DNA of 64,000 bases. Source: TMED88 sp964515335. Its GTDB lineage: Bacteria > Myxococcota_A > UBA9160 > UBA4427. Where the stretch lies: contig CAZETS010000027.1 in the NCBI GenBank assembly GCA_964515335.1, forward strand, positions 1 through 64,000, given 5' to 3'. Below the pieces are notes generated by a model that was not told where the DNA came from, did not search any database, and was given only the letters and a program-made list of their open reading frames with translations. Of this stretch, positions 27,955-35,611 are shown piece after piece; the stretch's first letter is position 1, and every line of letters begins with the position of its first letter. Both the position numbers and the translations under genes were made by a program.

Positions 27955-29514
27955 TCACCCCTGATTGAGCCAGTTGCGGATCGCCGTCAGGCTGTCGTCG
28001 TTGCGCTGCTGCGCCTCGGCGCCCACCTGCTCGGCGAGGGTGGGCGGCTGCACGGCGGCTTCGGGCGCGGCTCCGGCGAGACCGGCCTCGAGAGACGACA
28101 CCGGCGCCGGCAGCACCGCGGCGCCCTCGACGTTCACCGCGTTCAGCATGGGTCGCACGATGAACTTCGCGAACAGGATCAGCGCGACGAGCTGCGCCGC
28201 GATGGCCAGCATCTTCGAGAGGAAGATCAGCATCTCGCCGTCGACCAGCGGCGCGGCCTCCTTGGGCGGCGCCACGGGGGCGCGAAACGGGGCGGCCGTG
28301 ACGACGATCTCGTCACCGCGCTTCTCCGAGAAGCCGACGGCTTGCATGGCCAGCTCTTCGAAGCGCCGCATCTGCTCGGGCGTGTAGGCGGGCTGCTCGC
28401 CCTCGCCGACGACGTCCGCCGTGCCCGAGTCGACGAGGACGGCCACCGAAAGCCGCTCGACTCGGCCGATGGGCTGGGACTTGTGACTGACCACCTTGCT
28501 GATCTCGTAGTTGTAGGTTTCGGAGACGCGGCTCGAGGCCGGCGTCGGCTCGACGCCGGCGCCGCCGCCGGCGTCGGGAGCGTTGGCGGCGATGCCGGGC
28601 ACGCCTCCGTTTCCGCCGTCGGTCTCGGTCTCTTCGGTGCGCTGCTCGCTGCGCGCGACCTGCGAATCGGGGTCGAAGCGCTCCTCGGTGATCTCGCTCT
28701 TCGTCCAGTCCATCTCGGCGCGCACTCGCGCCACCACCCCCGACGTGCCGACCACCGGCTCGAGGATGGCCTCGACCCGCTCCGAGAGCTCGGCCTCGAT
28801 GCGCGCCTGGTAGCCGGTGACCTCGCCGACCTGGATCGCTTCGTCGGACCCCTCGCCGACGGGGGCGAGCAGGCGGCCCGAGCCGTCGACGACGGTCACG
28901 TTCTTCGGGTCGAGCGATTCGACGCTCGAGGCGACCAGGTGCACGATCGCCCGGGCCTGGGCGGAGTCGAGCTCGCGGCCGGGCGCGAGCTTCACGACCA
29001 CCGACGCGCTGGGTGCGCGCTCCTTGGCGTCGAGCACCGTCGATCGCTTGGGGATGACGACCTGCACCCGCGCTCGCTGGACCGGATCGAGCTGCTCGAT
29101 GCTGCGGGCGAGCTCTCCCTGTACCGCGCGCGAGTAGTTGACGCGATGCACGAAGTCGGTGACGCCGAAGGCGGGGCGGTCGAAGAGCTCGAAGCCCGTC
29201 GAGCCGCCGCCCGGCAGTCCGCGGCCCGCCATGCGGATGCGCGCCTCGTGGACCTGCTGCGCGGGCACACTGATCGCCGTGCCGCCGTCCGCGAGCTGGT
29301 AGTCGATGCTCTCGGCCCGCAACGCGTCCGCGACCCGGGCGACTTCGTCCTCGGCGAGGCCGCGGTAGAGCGCCCGGTGCTCGACAGCGCCGAGTCCGAG
29401 GGCGATCCAGCCCATGAAGGCCAGCGAGCCCAGTCCCGCGACCCCGAGCACGAGCTGGCGCTGCGGCGGCAGCGCGCGGATCTGCTCGATGATGTCCGAT
29501 AGCCAGCTCTGCAT
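27955..29514 (-). CDS. fliF: flagellar MS-ring protein FliF
   Basis: Inner-membrane ring that seeds basal-body assembly (519 aa). First TM at about 22-42 (LVLGVAGLGSLAFMGWIALG). YRGLAEDEVARVADALRAE and the YscJ/FliF ring-building motifs follow, including AGRGLPGGGSTGFELFD and NYSRAVQGELARSIEQL. A second TM at about 425-448 (AIAAQLVALILFAKFIVRPML) precedes the FliG-binding tail ending RNWLNQG. It is between fliE and fliG as usual. Confidence 0.95.
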   Translation of the reverse strand: MQSWLSDIIEQIRALPPQRQLVLGVAGLGSLAFMGWIALGLGAVEHRALYRGLAEDEVARVADALRAESIDYQLADGGTAISVPAQQVHEARIRMAGRGLPGGGSTGFELFDRPAFGVTDFVHRVNYSRAVQGELARSIEQLDPVQRARVQVVIPKRSTVLDAKERAPSASVVVKLAPGRELDSAQARAIVHLVASSVESLDPKNVTVVDGSGRLLAPVGEGSDEAIQVGEVTGYQARIEAELSERVEAILEPVVGTSGVVARVRAEMDWTKSEITEERFDPDSQVARSEQRTEETETDGGNGGVPGIAANAPDAGGGAGVEPTPASSRVSETYNYEISKVVSHKSQPIGRVERLSVAVLVDSGTADVVGEGEQPAYTPEQMRRFEELAMQAVGFSEKRGDEIVVTAAPFRAPVAPPKEAAPLVDGEMLIFLSKMLAIAAQLVALILFAKFIVRPMLNAVNVEGAAVLPAPVSSLEAGLAGAAPEAAVQPPTLAEQVGAEAQQRNDDSLTAIRNWLNQG

Positions 29515-29515
29515 G

Positions 29516-29815
29516 TCAGACCTGCAACCTCATGATCTCCTGGTACGACTCGAGCATTCGATTGCGCAGGCCGACCACCATGCGGAGCGAGACGTCCGCG
29601 CGGCCGAGCGCGAGCATCGTGTCGACGACGTCTCCCTTGCCCTGGGTCAGCTCGCGTGCGGCGGCATCGGCGTCGTTCAGTGCGCGATTGGTTTCGTCGA
29701 GCGCCGTGCCCATCTCGCGGACGAACGATTCGGCGGCGCCGGGCGCCTCGGTGCGGGGCTTCGGCTTCGCCGCCGTCAGCGACGCGAGGCCGGATTCGAG
29801 TGCGTCGAGCTTCAT
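29516..29815 (-). CDS. fliE: flagellar hook-basal body protein FliE
   Basis: Adaptor between MS ring and rod (99 aa). The C-terminal half has the family pattern: SFVREMGTALDETNRALNDA, GDVVDTMLALGRADVSLRMVVGLRNRMLESYQEIMRLQV (residues about 60-99). The stop is 1 bp from the fliF start and its own start overlaps flgC by 4 nt. Secure by motif and context. Confidence 0.93.
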   Translation of the reverse strand: MKLDALESGLASLTAAKPKPRTEAPGAAESFVREMGTALDETNRALNDADAAARELTQGKGDVVDTMLALGRADVSLRMVVGLRNRMLESYQEIMRLQV

Positions 29816-30237
29816 CGGCCGATCCTCAGCGCGGCGTCGGCCATCTGACGCGCCTTGCGGATGATCAGCAGGTTCGACTCGTAGGAGCGGCTGGCCGACA
29901 TCAGGTTCGCCATCTCCTGCACGACGTGGACGCGGGGAAAGTCGACGAAGCCGTTCTCATCGGCGTCCGGGTGTCCGGGCGAGAAGCGCGAGACCGGCGG
30001 GCCGTCGTCGAGGTTCATGCGGACCACCTCGACGCTGCGCATCGCCCGCGAGAGCGATCCCGCGAAGCCGATGTCCGGCTGCGCGGTGCGGAAGACGGGG
30101 TCGCGGCGGCGATACGGGCCGCCTCCCTCGGTGCGGGTCGTCTCGGCGTTGGCGATGTTCGACGCGGTCGCGGCGAGCCGGGTGCGCTGGGCGGCAAGCC
30201 CCGACGCCGCGATGTTCGTGATCTCTTTCAGGTTCAT
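29812..30237 (-). CDS. flgC: proximal rod protein FlgC
   Basis: 141 aa, normal for FlgC. The N-terminus EITNIAASGLAAQRTRLAATASNIANAETT is the rod-protein signature, PYRRRDPVFRT follows, and the C-terminus VVQEMANLMSASRSYESNLLIIRKARQM (split, about 107-135) matches the FlgC terminal helix. It lies between flgB and fliE with short gaps. Confidence 0.95.
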   Translation of the reverse strand: MNLKEITNIAASGLAAQRTRLAATASNIANAETTRTEGGGPYRRRDPVFRTAQPDIGFAGSLSRAMRSVEVVRMNLDDGPPVSRFSPGHPDADENGFVDFPRVHVVQEMANLMSASRSYESNLLIIRKARQMADAALRIGR

Positions 30238-30251
30238 CTCTGTCTCCGGTC

Positions 30252-30635
30252 TCAGCGCGGCTCGCCGGTCACGGCGATGCGTCGGAGGCTCAGCAGTCGC
30301 GAGAGCACCTCGGCCTGCTCGGTGAACGATCCGGCGTTGCGCGACAGGGTGATCAGCTCCTGGTCCAGGTCGACGCCGTTGCGGTCGGGGCGGCTGCCGT
30401 ACTCGCCGCGTTCGAGCGTGTATCCGTCCGCGCCCGCAGCGGGCATGTGGCGGGGGTCGCTTCGGGTCAGGCGCTCGGCCCGGTTCGCGACCAGCTCGTC
30501 GAAACTCAGGTCGAAGCGGCGGTAGCCCGGGGTGTCCGAGTGGGCGACGTTGGATGACAGCACCGCCTGCCGCGCCACGCGGAAACGCATCGACGACTCG
30601 ACCAGGTCGAATGTCGGCCCGAAGAGGCTGCTCAC
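30252..30635 (-). CDS. flgB: proximal rod protein FlgB, first gene of the operon
   Basis: 127 aa. N-terminal region with RQAVLSSNVAHSDTPGYRRFDLSF is the FlgB-type rod motif, and VDLDQELITLSRNAGSF...LLSLRRIAV is the conserved C-terminal helix. It begins a run of thirteen flagellar genes ending with flgE and the secretin-like gene. A sigma-54 promoter lies about 135 bp upstream. Confidence 0.93.
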   Translation of the reverse strand: MSSLFGPTFDLVESSMRFRVARQAVLSSNVAHSDTPGYRRFDLSFDELVANRAERLTRSDPRHMPAAGADGYTLERGEYGSRPDRNGVDLDQELITLSRNAGSFTEQAEVLSRLLSLRRIAVTGEPR

Positions 30636-30767
30636 GTCGTGCTCCCCGGCTCGTCGTGCACGCTTGCATGTCGGGCGCGGCTCATGTGGAACTTCCTTCC
30701 GGGTTGTGTTTCAGCGGGCACCGCACGAAGCGCCGCTCGGATGTCCTGTTGGTTTGCGCCGATCACT

Positions 30768-30785
30768 TTTGCAACCGGCGTGCCA
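30768..30785 (-). promoter_or_regulatory. sigma-54 (-24/-12) promoter of flgB operon
   Basis: Read on the minus strand the sequence is TGGCACGCCGGTTGCAAA, matching the RpoN consensus TGGCACG-N4-TTGCA. The invariant GG and GC are separated by 10 nt. The predicted start is near 30760, about 125 nt before the flgB ATG. Confidence 0.85.
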
Positions 30786-30869
30786 TTCGTGAAACACGGC
30801 TGAGACGCGTTTGAGCGGCGTCCGGGAGCGGCATGCCCTGTGTTTCGTTGCAGGCTCGGCGCGCGGGCG

Positions 30870-30882
30870 TTTCAGGTTGAAA
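30870..30882. promoter_or_regulatory. TTTCRN3YGAAA dyad, putative activator site
   Basis: TTTCAGGTTGAAA, a 13-bp dyad centred about 116 bp upstream of the predicted flgB transcript start. The same pattern lies before the other three sigma-54 promoters in the window. Confidence 0.5.
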
Positions 30883-30918
30883 GGGCGGGCGGCAAGATCT
30901 GCACGCTCGAGCACGCTG

Positions 30919-32154
30919 TCAGGCGAGGCCGTACTCGCGGATCTTGTTGCGGAGCGTGCGCACGCTGATGCCGAGGTCGCGCGACGCACGCGTCCTGTTT
31001 CCGCCGCGCCGCGCGAGCGAGAGCGTGATGGCCTCGCGCTCGAGGTGCTTGAGGTTGAGGGTGGGCGGCATCCCCGTCGCGACCGACTCCGGTGGATCGG
31101 TCGAGAAGAGCACCGCCGGGTCGACCTCGCAGCCGGCGAAGAGCAGTGCGGCGCGCTCCATCAGGCTCTCGAGCTCCCAGGCGTTTCCCCGGAGCGGGCA
31201 GCCGCGCAACGACACCAGGGCGGCCTCTCCGAGCCGGGGCACGGGGCTGCCCTGACGTCGCGCGGCGCGCTCGAGCATGCCGCGGGCGAGCAGCTCGATG
31301 TCGTCCGGCCGCTCGCGCAGCGGTGGCAGGGCGAGCTCGATGACGCCGAGCCGCAGTTGGAGGGCCTCCTGGATCTGGCCCCTCAGCGCCGCCTCGGCGA
31401 GATCGATCTTCGTGGTGGCGATCAGCCGCATGTCGCCGGCGTCGAGGAGCAGCACCTCGAGGAGCCGCTCCTGGAGGGCGGGATCGAGATCCTCCACGCC
31501 GTCGAGGGTCAGCGTTCCGCCCTGTGCGGAACCGAGCAGGCCCTCCGAGGAGGCCGAGCCGAACAGCTCGAGTCCGCCGGTCTCTCCGGAGAGGCCCGCG
31601 CAGCTGCAGGTCACGATCGGACCGTGTCGCCAGCGGCTGTGCTGGTGGATCCAGTGGGCGAGGGTGCTCTTGCCGGTGCCGGTCTCGCCGCGGATCACGA
31701 TCGTCGCGTCGCACCCGGCGGCGCTGGCCGCACGCGAGAGGATGCGATCGACCCCGCGATCGGCAGTGATGAAGCACTCGTCGGCGCCGGGCTGCTCGGC
31801 CCGCTCGGTGGCTTCGGTCAGGACGCGCTCGAGCCCGTCGACGTCGAACGGCATGCGGACGTAGCCAGCGGCGCCCGCCGCGCGCGCCTCGACGTCGACC
31901 CGCCGAGCCGACGAGCTGCCGATCGCGATGATCCGCAGCGTGCGGTTTCGGGCATGGAGGTCGGCGATCGCGTCGACGTCCGCGTCGTTGCAGGCCTGCA
32001 TCAGTACGACGTCCAGGCCCGGCCATGTCGCAGGGTCGAGCGGGTCGCTCGATGCGACGGGGCGGGCCGCACAGCCGGCCGCGCGGACGCTGTGCACCAG
32101 GTCACCGCGCAGGCCCGTGTCCGAGACGACGACGGCGACCTCTAGTCGGCGCAT
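30919..32154 (-). CDS. NtrC-family flagellar regulator with degenerate receiver and AAA+ (no GAFTGA)
   Basis: 411 aa: receiver-like (1-115), AAA+ (about 135-345), Fis-type HTH (about 370-411, NRTRASRDLGISVRTLRNKI). The receiver has Q53 at the acceptor position (DVVLMQACND) and Met101 where Lys is expected. The AAA+ keeps Walker A GETGTGKS (156-163). ELFGS (196-200) continues directly to LLGSAQGGT with the GAFTGA loop missing. Walker B is LDG instead of LDE (218-219), and the GNVRE sensor II is GNAWE. Such a protein is unlikely to remodel sigma-54 but could still bind DNA. It is last in a PilZ-TPR-kinase-like operon and directly upstream of flgB. Resembles FlbD/FlrC by context only. Confidence 0.85.
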   Translation of the reverse strand: MRRLEVAVVVSDTGLRGDLVHSVRAAGCAARPVASSDPLDPATWPGLDVVLMQACNDADVDAIADLHARNRTLRIIAIGSSSARRVDVEARAAGAAGYVRMPFDVDGLERVLTEATERAEQPGADECFITADRGVDRILSRAASAAGCDATIVIRGETGTGKSTLAHWIHQHSRWRHGPIVTCSCAGLSGETGGLELFGSASSEGLLGSAQGGTLTLDGVEDLDPALQERLLEVLLLDAGDMRLIATTKIDLAEAALRGQIQEALQLRLGVIELALPPLRERPDDIELLARGMLERAARRQGSPVPRLGEAALVSLRGCPLRGNAWELESLMERAALLFAGCEVDPAVLFSTDPPESVATGMPPTLNLKHLEREAITLSLARRGGNRTRASRDLGISVRTLRNKIREYGLA

Positions 32155-32795
32155 GCTTCGCTCCCGCCTTCGATCCAGACGACAGCCGACGCCAGCGATG
32201 GATCGGGCATCGGTTCGAGGGTGCCGCCGTTGCGGTGCACGAAGCCGCGTGCCGCCGCGAACGCCTCCGGCTCGCCGTCGGCCCGCTGCGCGTCGGGAGG
32301 CTCGGCGCCGTCTTCTGCGTGCACGCGCAGCACCACCCCGCAGCGACCGGGCCATTCGCCCGGCACGAGCGCGAGCTCGATGCGTCCCTGCGCCGGGGCG
32401 AGGGCGAGGCCGTCTTCCAGCAGGCAGAGCACGGCTTGGCGGGCGGCGGTCGCGTTTCCCAGGATCGGCCCATCCGCCGCGTCGCCGGCCGGCGCGATCC
32501 AATCGATGCCGCGCGCGTGCAGCGCGGGCGCGATGCGCTGGTGCAGGGCCTCGAGCATGCCCCGGCAGTCTTCGGGCGGGGCCGACGGCCGGGGTGCGCC
32601 GACCAGGTCGCGCATGGCCCGGCCGAGCCCGTCGTCCAGCTCGCTCACCGCTCCCCGGATGTCGTCGGCGAGCGCGCGGCCGGCGGGCGCCGTCACGAGC
32701 CGAGCGAGCCGGCTGGCGGCGAGTTCGATGCGCGACAGCGGCGTGCGCAGGGCGGCCAGACGCGCCGCGGCCTCGGCGGCGTGGGGCTCCATCAC
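32142..32795 (-). CDS. degenerate histidine-kinase-like protein
   Basis: 217 aa, no membrane helix. Residues 12-33 (RLAALRTPLSRIELAASRL) match the HisKA H-box pattern HELRTPLSRI, but His is Ala14 and the next Glu is Ala15. The rest shows a weak ATPase-domain outline (NATAARQAVLCLLEDGLALAP in the N-box place, then RGFVHRNGGTLE), with no N, G1 or G2 motif. So it should neither autophosphorylate nor bind ATP normally. It overlaps the TPR gene stop by 4 nt and the NtrC-like gene by 13 nt. It may act as a dimeric scaffold for that regulator; that is inference. Confidence 0.6.
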   Translation of the reverse strand: MMEPHAAEAAARLAALRTPLSRIELAASRLARLVTAPAGRALADDIRGAVSELDDGLGRAMRDLVGAPRPSAPPEDCRGMLEALHQRIAPALHARGIDWIAPAGDAADGPILGNATAARQAVLCLLEDGLALAPAQGRIELALVPGEWPGRCGVVLRVHAEDGAEPPDAQRADGEPEAFAAARGFVHRNGGTLEPMPDPSLASAVVWIEGGSEACAD

Positions 32796-34864
32796 AGGTC
32801 ACCGCCCTGGGCCGTTCGCGTTGCCGGGGGCCACGCGGGTTGCTCGCGACCGAGCGACGCGCGCGTGCGCCCGAGGCCCAGCTCGCTGTCCACCAGGCGG
32901 GCCCAGACGTCGTCACCGTCGTCCGCGCCGCCCCAGGTCGCCCGGGTCTGGTCGATGTCGCTGGCCAGCGAGCCCAGCCAGAAAGCCGCCATCGAGTGCA
33001 ACGGCCCGGCCTGCAGGCGTGACATCGCGGCTGCGTAGAAATCGCGCGCATGCTCGTCGTCGCCGGCGAAACGGTGAAGGTCGGCGACGATCAGCAGTGT
33101 CTCCGCCAGCGCCGACTCGGGCGGGGCGCTCTTGGCGACGACGTCGATCCCCGCGCGCAGCGACGCGCGGAGTTCGGTGTTCGCACCGTGCTCGGAGGCC
33201 GCCTTCGCGAGCAGCCAGACAGCGTGCACCGCCTCGCCGCCCGTGAGCGCTCGCTTCGCGACGTCGCGCACCACCGGCACCAGCACGGGGATCGCGTCGT
33301 CGGGCCTTCCGTCCTCGATGAGGATCTCGCCGTAGAGCAGCCGCCAGGACCTCGTGGGAATCGTGATCAGCTGCAGGTTCGAGCGTGCGGCCGCCCGGGC
33401 CGAGTCGACCTCGCCGATGGCGTGGTCGGCCCGGGCGGATCGCAGCGTGATGTGGCGGGTGAGTTCGGGGCCGAAGCGGCGGTTCGCCGAGCGGTAGACC
33501 TCGCGTGCCGAGCGGGACATACCGAGCTCGAAATAGCAATCACCGAGCCGCAGGAAGGGTTCGGCTACGCTCGCGTGTTCGAGCAGCAGAGTCCGGCGTC
33601 CGCCGAGCACGGCGAGCAGGCCCACGCAGTCGCGCTTCGCGGCGAGCCCGCCGATCACCTCGTCGAGCCGATCTCCGAGGGGGCCGACGACACCCGGCGG
33701 CGCGTTTTCGTAGACGATGGCCACGAGCATGTCGAGGGCCGTCTCGTCGTCGCCGGCGGCCGAGAGCCGGTCGGCCAGCAGCGAGCGAGCATAGATGGAG
33801 AGACCGGGCAGCGCGCTGCGTGCCGCGCGCTCGAGGTGGGCGCGCGGTCGGTCGCCGGCTGGCGACTCGAGGTCGATCAGCCGCACGGTGGCGAGCTGAC
33901 GGATCGGCTCGGTCGACGCCTCGTTGGCGAGTTCGCGCAGCAACGTTTCGCCGTCGTCGCCTCGGCCCGACAGATAGAGGGCGTCGGCGCGGCGGATCTC
34001 CAGCGCCGCGCGCTCGCGCTCGTCGAGGTCTCCGGGGGCGCGATCGAGCCACTCGAGCGCGCTCTCGGTGTCGCCGCCGACCAGCGCCCACTCCGCGATC
34101 CGAGCCGCCCAGGCATCGAGCGTGGTCGGCGCCGGCGTGTCGCTCGAAAGCACGGCTTCGAGCCGGCGGCGGGTATCGGGTCCCGGCCGGGCCTGGTAGT
34201 CGAGGTCGGCCAGTCGCAGCCGCGCGGCGCTGGCCACCTGCGTCTTGCCCGTCGACAGCGACTGGTAGAGCGGTCTGGCCGCATCCGTCTGGCCGGATCG
34301 ATAGAGCGACTCCGCGCGATAGTGGTCGGCGGTGCGGGCGATCCAGTCGGGCACCGGCGTCTCGTCGAACGCGCGAAGGGCCCTCAGCGCGTGCACGCGC
34401 GCTTCCGGCAGCCGGCCGTCCACGAGCTCGAGCCGCGCGAACTCGAGCCACGCGCAGGCCCGGCCGCGCGCCGTGGTCGCGCCGCGGGCAGCCGCACGCA
34501 GCGCGCGGCGCGTTTCACGGCCGGCCGCTCGATGGCGGGCCGCGAGGCTCGCGCGCAGCACGGCGGCGGCGGTCGCGAAGTCGGGCTCGGTGTCGCGCGC
34601 GGCGTCGTCGAGGGCGATCAGGGCCGTCGAGGCGCCGTGGCGTTCGAGCGCGCCGAGCGGCGTCGCAAAGCGCGTGTCGTCGGCGGGCAGGCAGAGCGGG
34701 GGAGCGTCGAGCGGCGGCGGCTCGCCGAGCGCGACCTCGAGGATCGCGTACGGACTCGGCGGCAGCGCCACTTCGGCGGCCTCGGCGGTGCCGGGCACCC
34801 AGCCCGCGAGGCCCGCGAGTACGGCCACGAGCGCGGCGCCAGCGCGTGAGCGCGGTGCGGTCAT
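32792..34864 (-). CDS. secreted TPR-type helical repeat protein of unknown role
   Basis: 690 aa with a signal peptide (residues about 1-29, ending GTAEAA). The rest is an Ala/Leu/Arg-rich alpha-helical repeat with TPR-like units, for example YRAESLYRSGQTDAARPLYQ, RRADALYLSGRGDDGETLLREL, LRLGDCYFELGMSRSAREVY and LLIVADLHRFAGDDEHARDFY. No enzymatic motif. The start overlaps the PilZ stop as ATGA, and the stop overlaps the kinase-like gene, so it is embedded in a regulatory operon with a sigma-54 promoter. It may be a periplasmic motor-associated scaffold. I do not recognise a named family. Confidence 0.75.
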   Translation of the reverse strand: MTAPRSRAGAALVAVLAGLAGWVPGTAEAAEVALPPSPYAILEVALGEPPPLDAPPLCLPADDTRFATPLGALERHGASTALIALDDAARDTEPDFATAAAVLRASLAARHRAAGRETRRALRAAARGATTARGRACAWLEFARLELVDGRLPEARVHALRALRAFDETPVPDWIARTADHYRAESLYRSGQTDAARPLYQSLSTGKTQVASAARLRLADLDYQARPGPDTRRRLEAVLSSDTPAPTTLDAWAARIAEWALVGGDTESALEWLDRAPGDLDERERAALEIRRADALYLSGRGDDGETLLRELANEASTEPIRQLATVRLIDLESPAGDRPRAHLERAARSALPGLSIYARSLLADRLSAAGDDETALDMLVAIVYENAPPGVVGPLGDRLDEVIGGLAAKRDCVGLLAVLGGRRTLLLEHASVAEPFLRLGDCYFELGMSRSAREVYRSANRRFGPELTRHITLRSARADHAIGEVDSARAAARSNLQLITIPTRSWRLLYGEILIEDGRPDDAIPVLVPVVRDVAKRALTGGEAVHAVWLLAKAASEHGANTELRASLRAGIDVVAKSAPPESALAETLLIVADLHRFAGDDEHARDFYAAAMSRLQAGPLHSMAAFWLGSLASDIDQTRATWGGADDGDDVWARLVDSELGLGRTRASLGREQPAWPPATRTAQGGDL

Positions 34865-35418
34865 TCGGCGGCGTCTCCCTCGCGGTGCGCCCGGATCTGC
34901 TGGCGCTGCACCGACACCGTGTAGGCCACGACCGCATCGACATCCTCGGCGCGGATCGTCTCGAATGCGACGCCGACCACCGCGCCCCGTCCATCCGCCC
35001 CGGGTGTGCAGTGCGCGATCTTCGCGATGCAGCGCACCTGTCGGGCGCGCTCGGCCGGGATCTCGAAGTGCAGCACCACGTGGGAGCCGACGGGCAGCGG
35101 TCCGGCCGCCTCGAACGACATGCCGGATCCGGAGAGCAGCATGTCGGTCTCGCCGTCCGCACCGAGTACGGGATCCGTGTGCGCGTCGAGCAGGTGCAGC
35201 ACTCGGTCGAGCTTGCGCTCGATGGTATCGAGCCATGCGCCGAGCCCCGGATCGAGTTCCACCGGCGGCGGGTCGATGGTTCCCAGGATCTCGGCGGCAA
35301 GCGCCTTGCGGTCGCGCTCGTCGAGCGGCTCGCAGCGCAGCGGCAGCCGGGTGCGGACGCGGAAGTAGGCGCGGTCTTTCGGCGAACCGGCTTCGGGCCA
35401 GTCGACTAGCTCGGTCAT
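34861..35418 (-). CDS. PilZ-like domain protein
   Basis: 185 aa, first gene of its operon. It contains RVRTRLPLRC (RxxxR-type box, about 21-30) followed by a helical insert (LDTIERKLDRVLHLLDAH). A beta-barrel with LLSGSGMSFEAAGPLPVGSHVVLHFEIP resembles the PilZ [D/N]xSxxG strand, although the Asp is replaced by Leu. Ends in VAYTVSVQRQQIR, typical of PilZ proteins. If it binds c-di-GMP it would be a YcgR-like flagellar brake or a sensor; the imperfect motif leaves that open. GGAGAAGC is next to the ATG and a sigma-54 promoter is about 50 nt upstream. Confidence 0.6.
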   Translation of the reverse strand: MTELVDWPEAGSPKDRAYFRVRTRLPLRCEPLDERDRKALAAEILGTIDPPPVELDPGLGAWLDTIERKLDRVLHLLDAHTDPVLGADGETDMLLSGSGMSFEAAGPLPVGSHVVLHFEIPAERARQVRCIAKIAHCTPGADGRGAVVGVAFETIRAEDVDAVVAYTVSVQRQQIRAHREGDAAE

Positions 35419-35468
35419 GCTTCTCCTCCGATCGCAGCGACGGCTGCACCGGCAGACGAGATGCATGA

Positions 35469-35483
35469 GCAAACCGCGTGCCA
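35469..35483 (-). promoter_or_regulatory. sigma-54 promoter of the PilZ-TPR-regulator operon
   Basis: Minus-strand TGGCACGCGGTTTGC: GG and GC separated by 10 nt, TGGCACG matching consensus. Predicted start about 35458, 40 nt before the PilZ ATG. Confidence 0.8.
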
Positions 35484-35532
35484 GCGGCACGGAGTCGCGA
35501 GCGCGAACCACGGCGCGCTCGCGGCGGGTGCG

Positions 35533-35545
35533 TTTCAAGTCGAAA
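35533..35545. promoter_or_regulatory. TTTCRN3YGAAA dyad, putative activator site
   Basis: TTTCAAGTCGAAA with flanking CG on both sides (CGTTTC-N5-GAAACG, 35531-35547), centred about 81 bp upstream of the predicted start. A further GAAACG half-site is at 35574-35579. Confidence 0.55.
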
Positions 35546-35611
35546 CGGTTGGGAACCCGAATCGAAACGCGCGCGGCAGAATCTGCCGCCCGCTCGATGT
35601 GCGGTTCGCGG

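Larger units (their letters stand above)
30636..30918 (-). other. intergenic control region of the flgB operon
   Basis: 283 bp without a gene, between the degenerate NtrC-like gene and flgB. It holds the sigma-54 promoter (30768-30785) and a TTTCAGGTTGAAA dyad (30870-30882). GAAAC/GTTTC half-sites also occur near 30791 and 30843. Confidence 0.7.
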
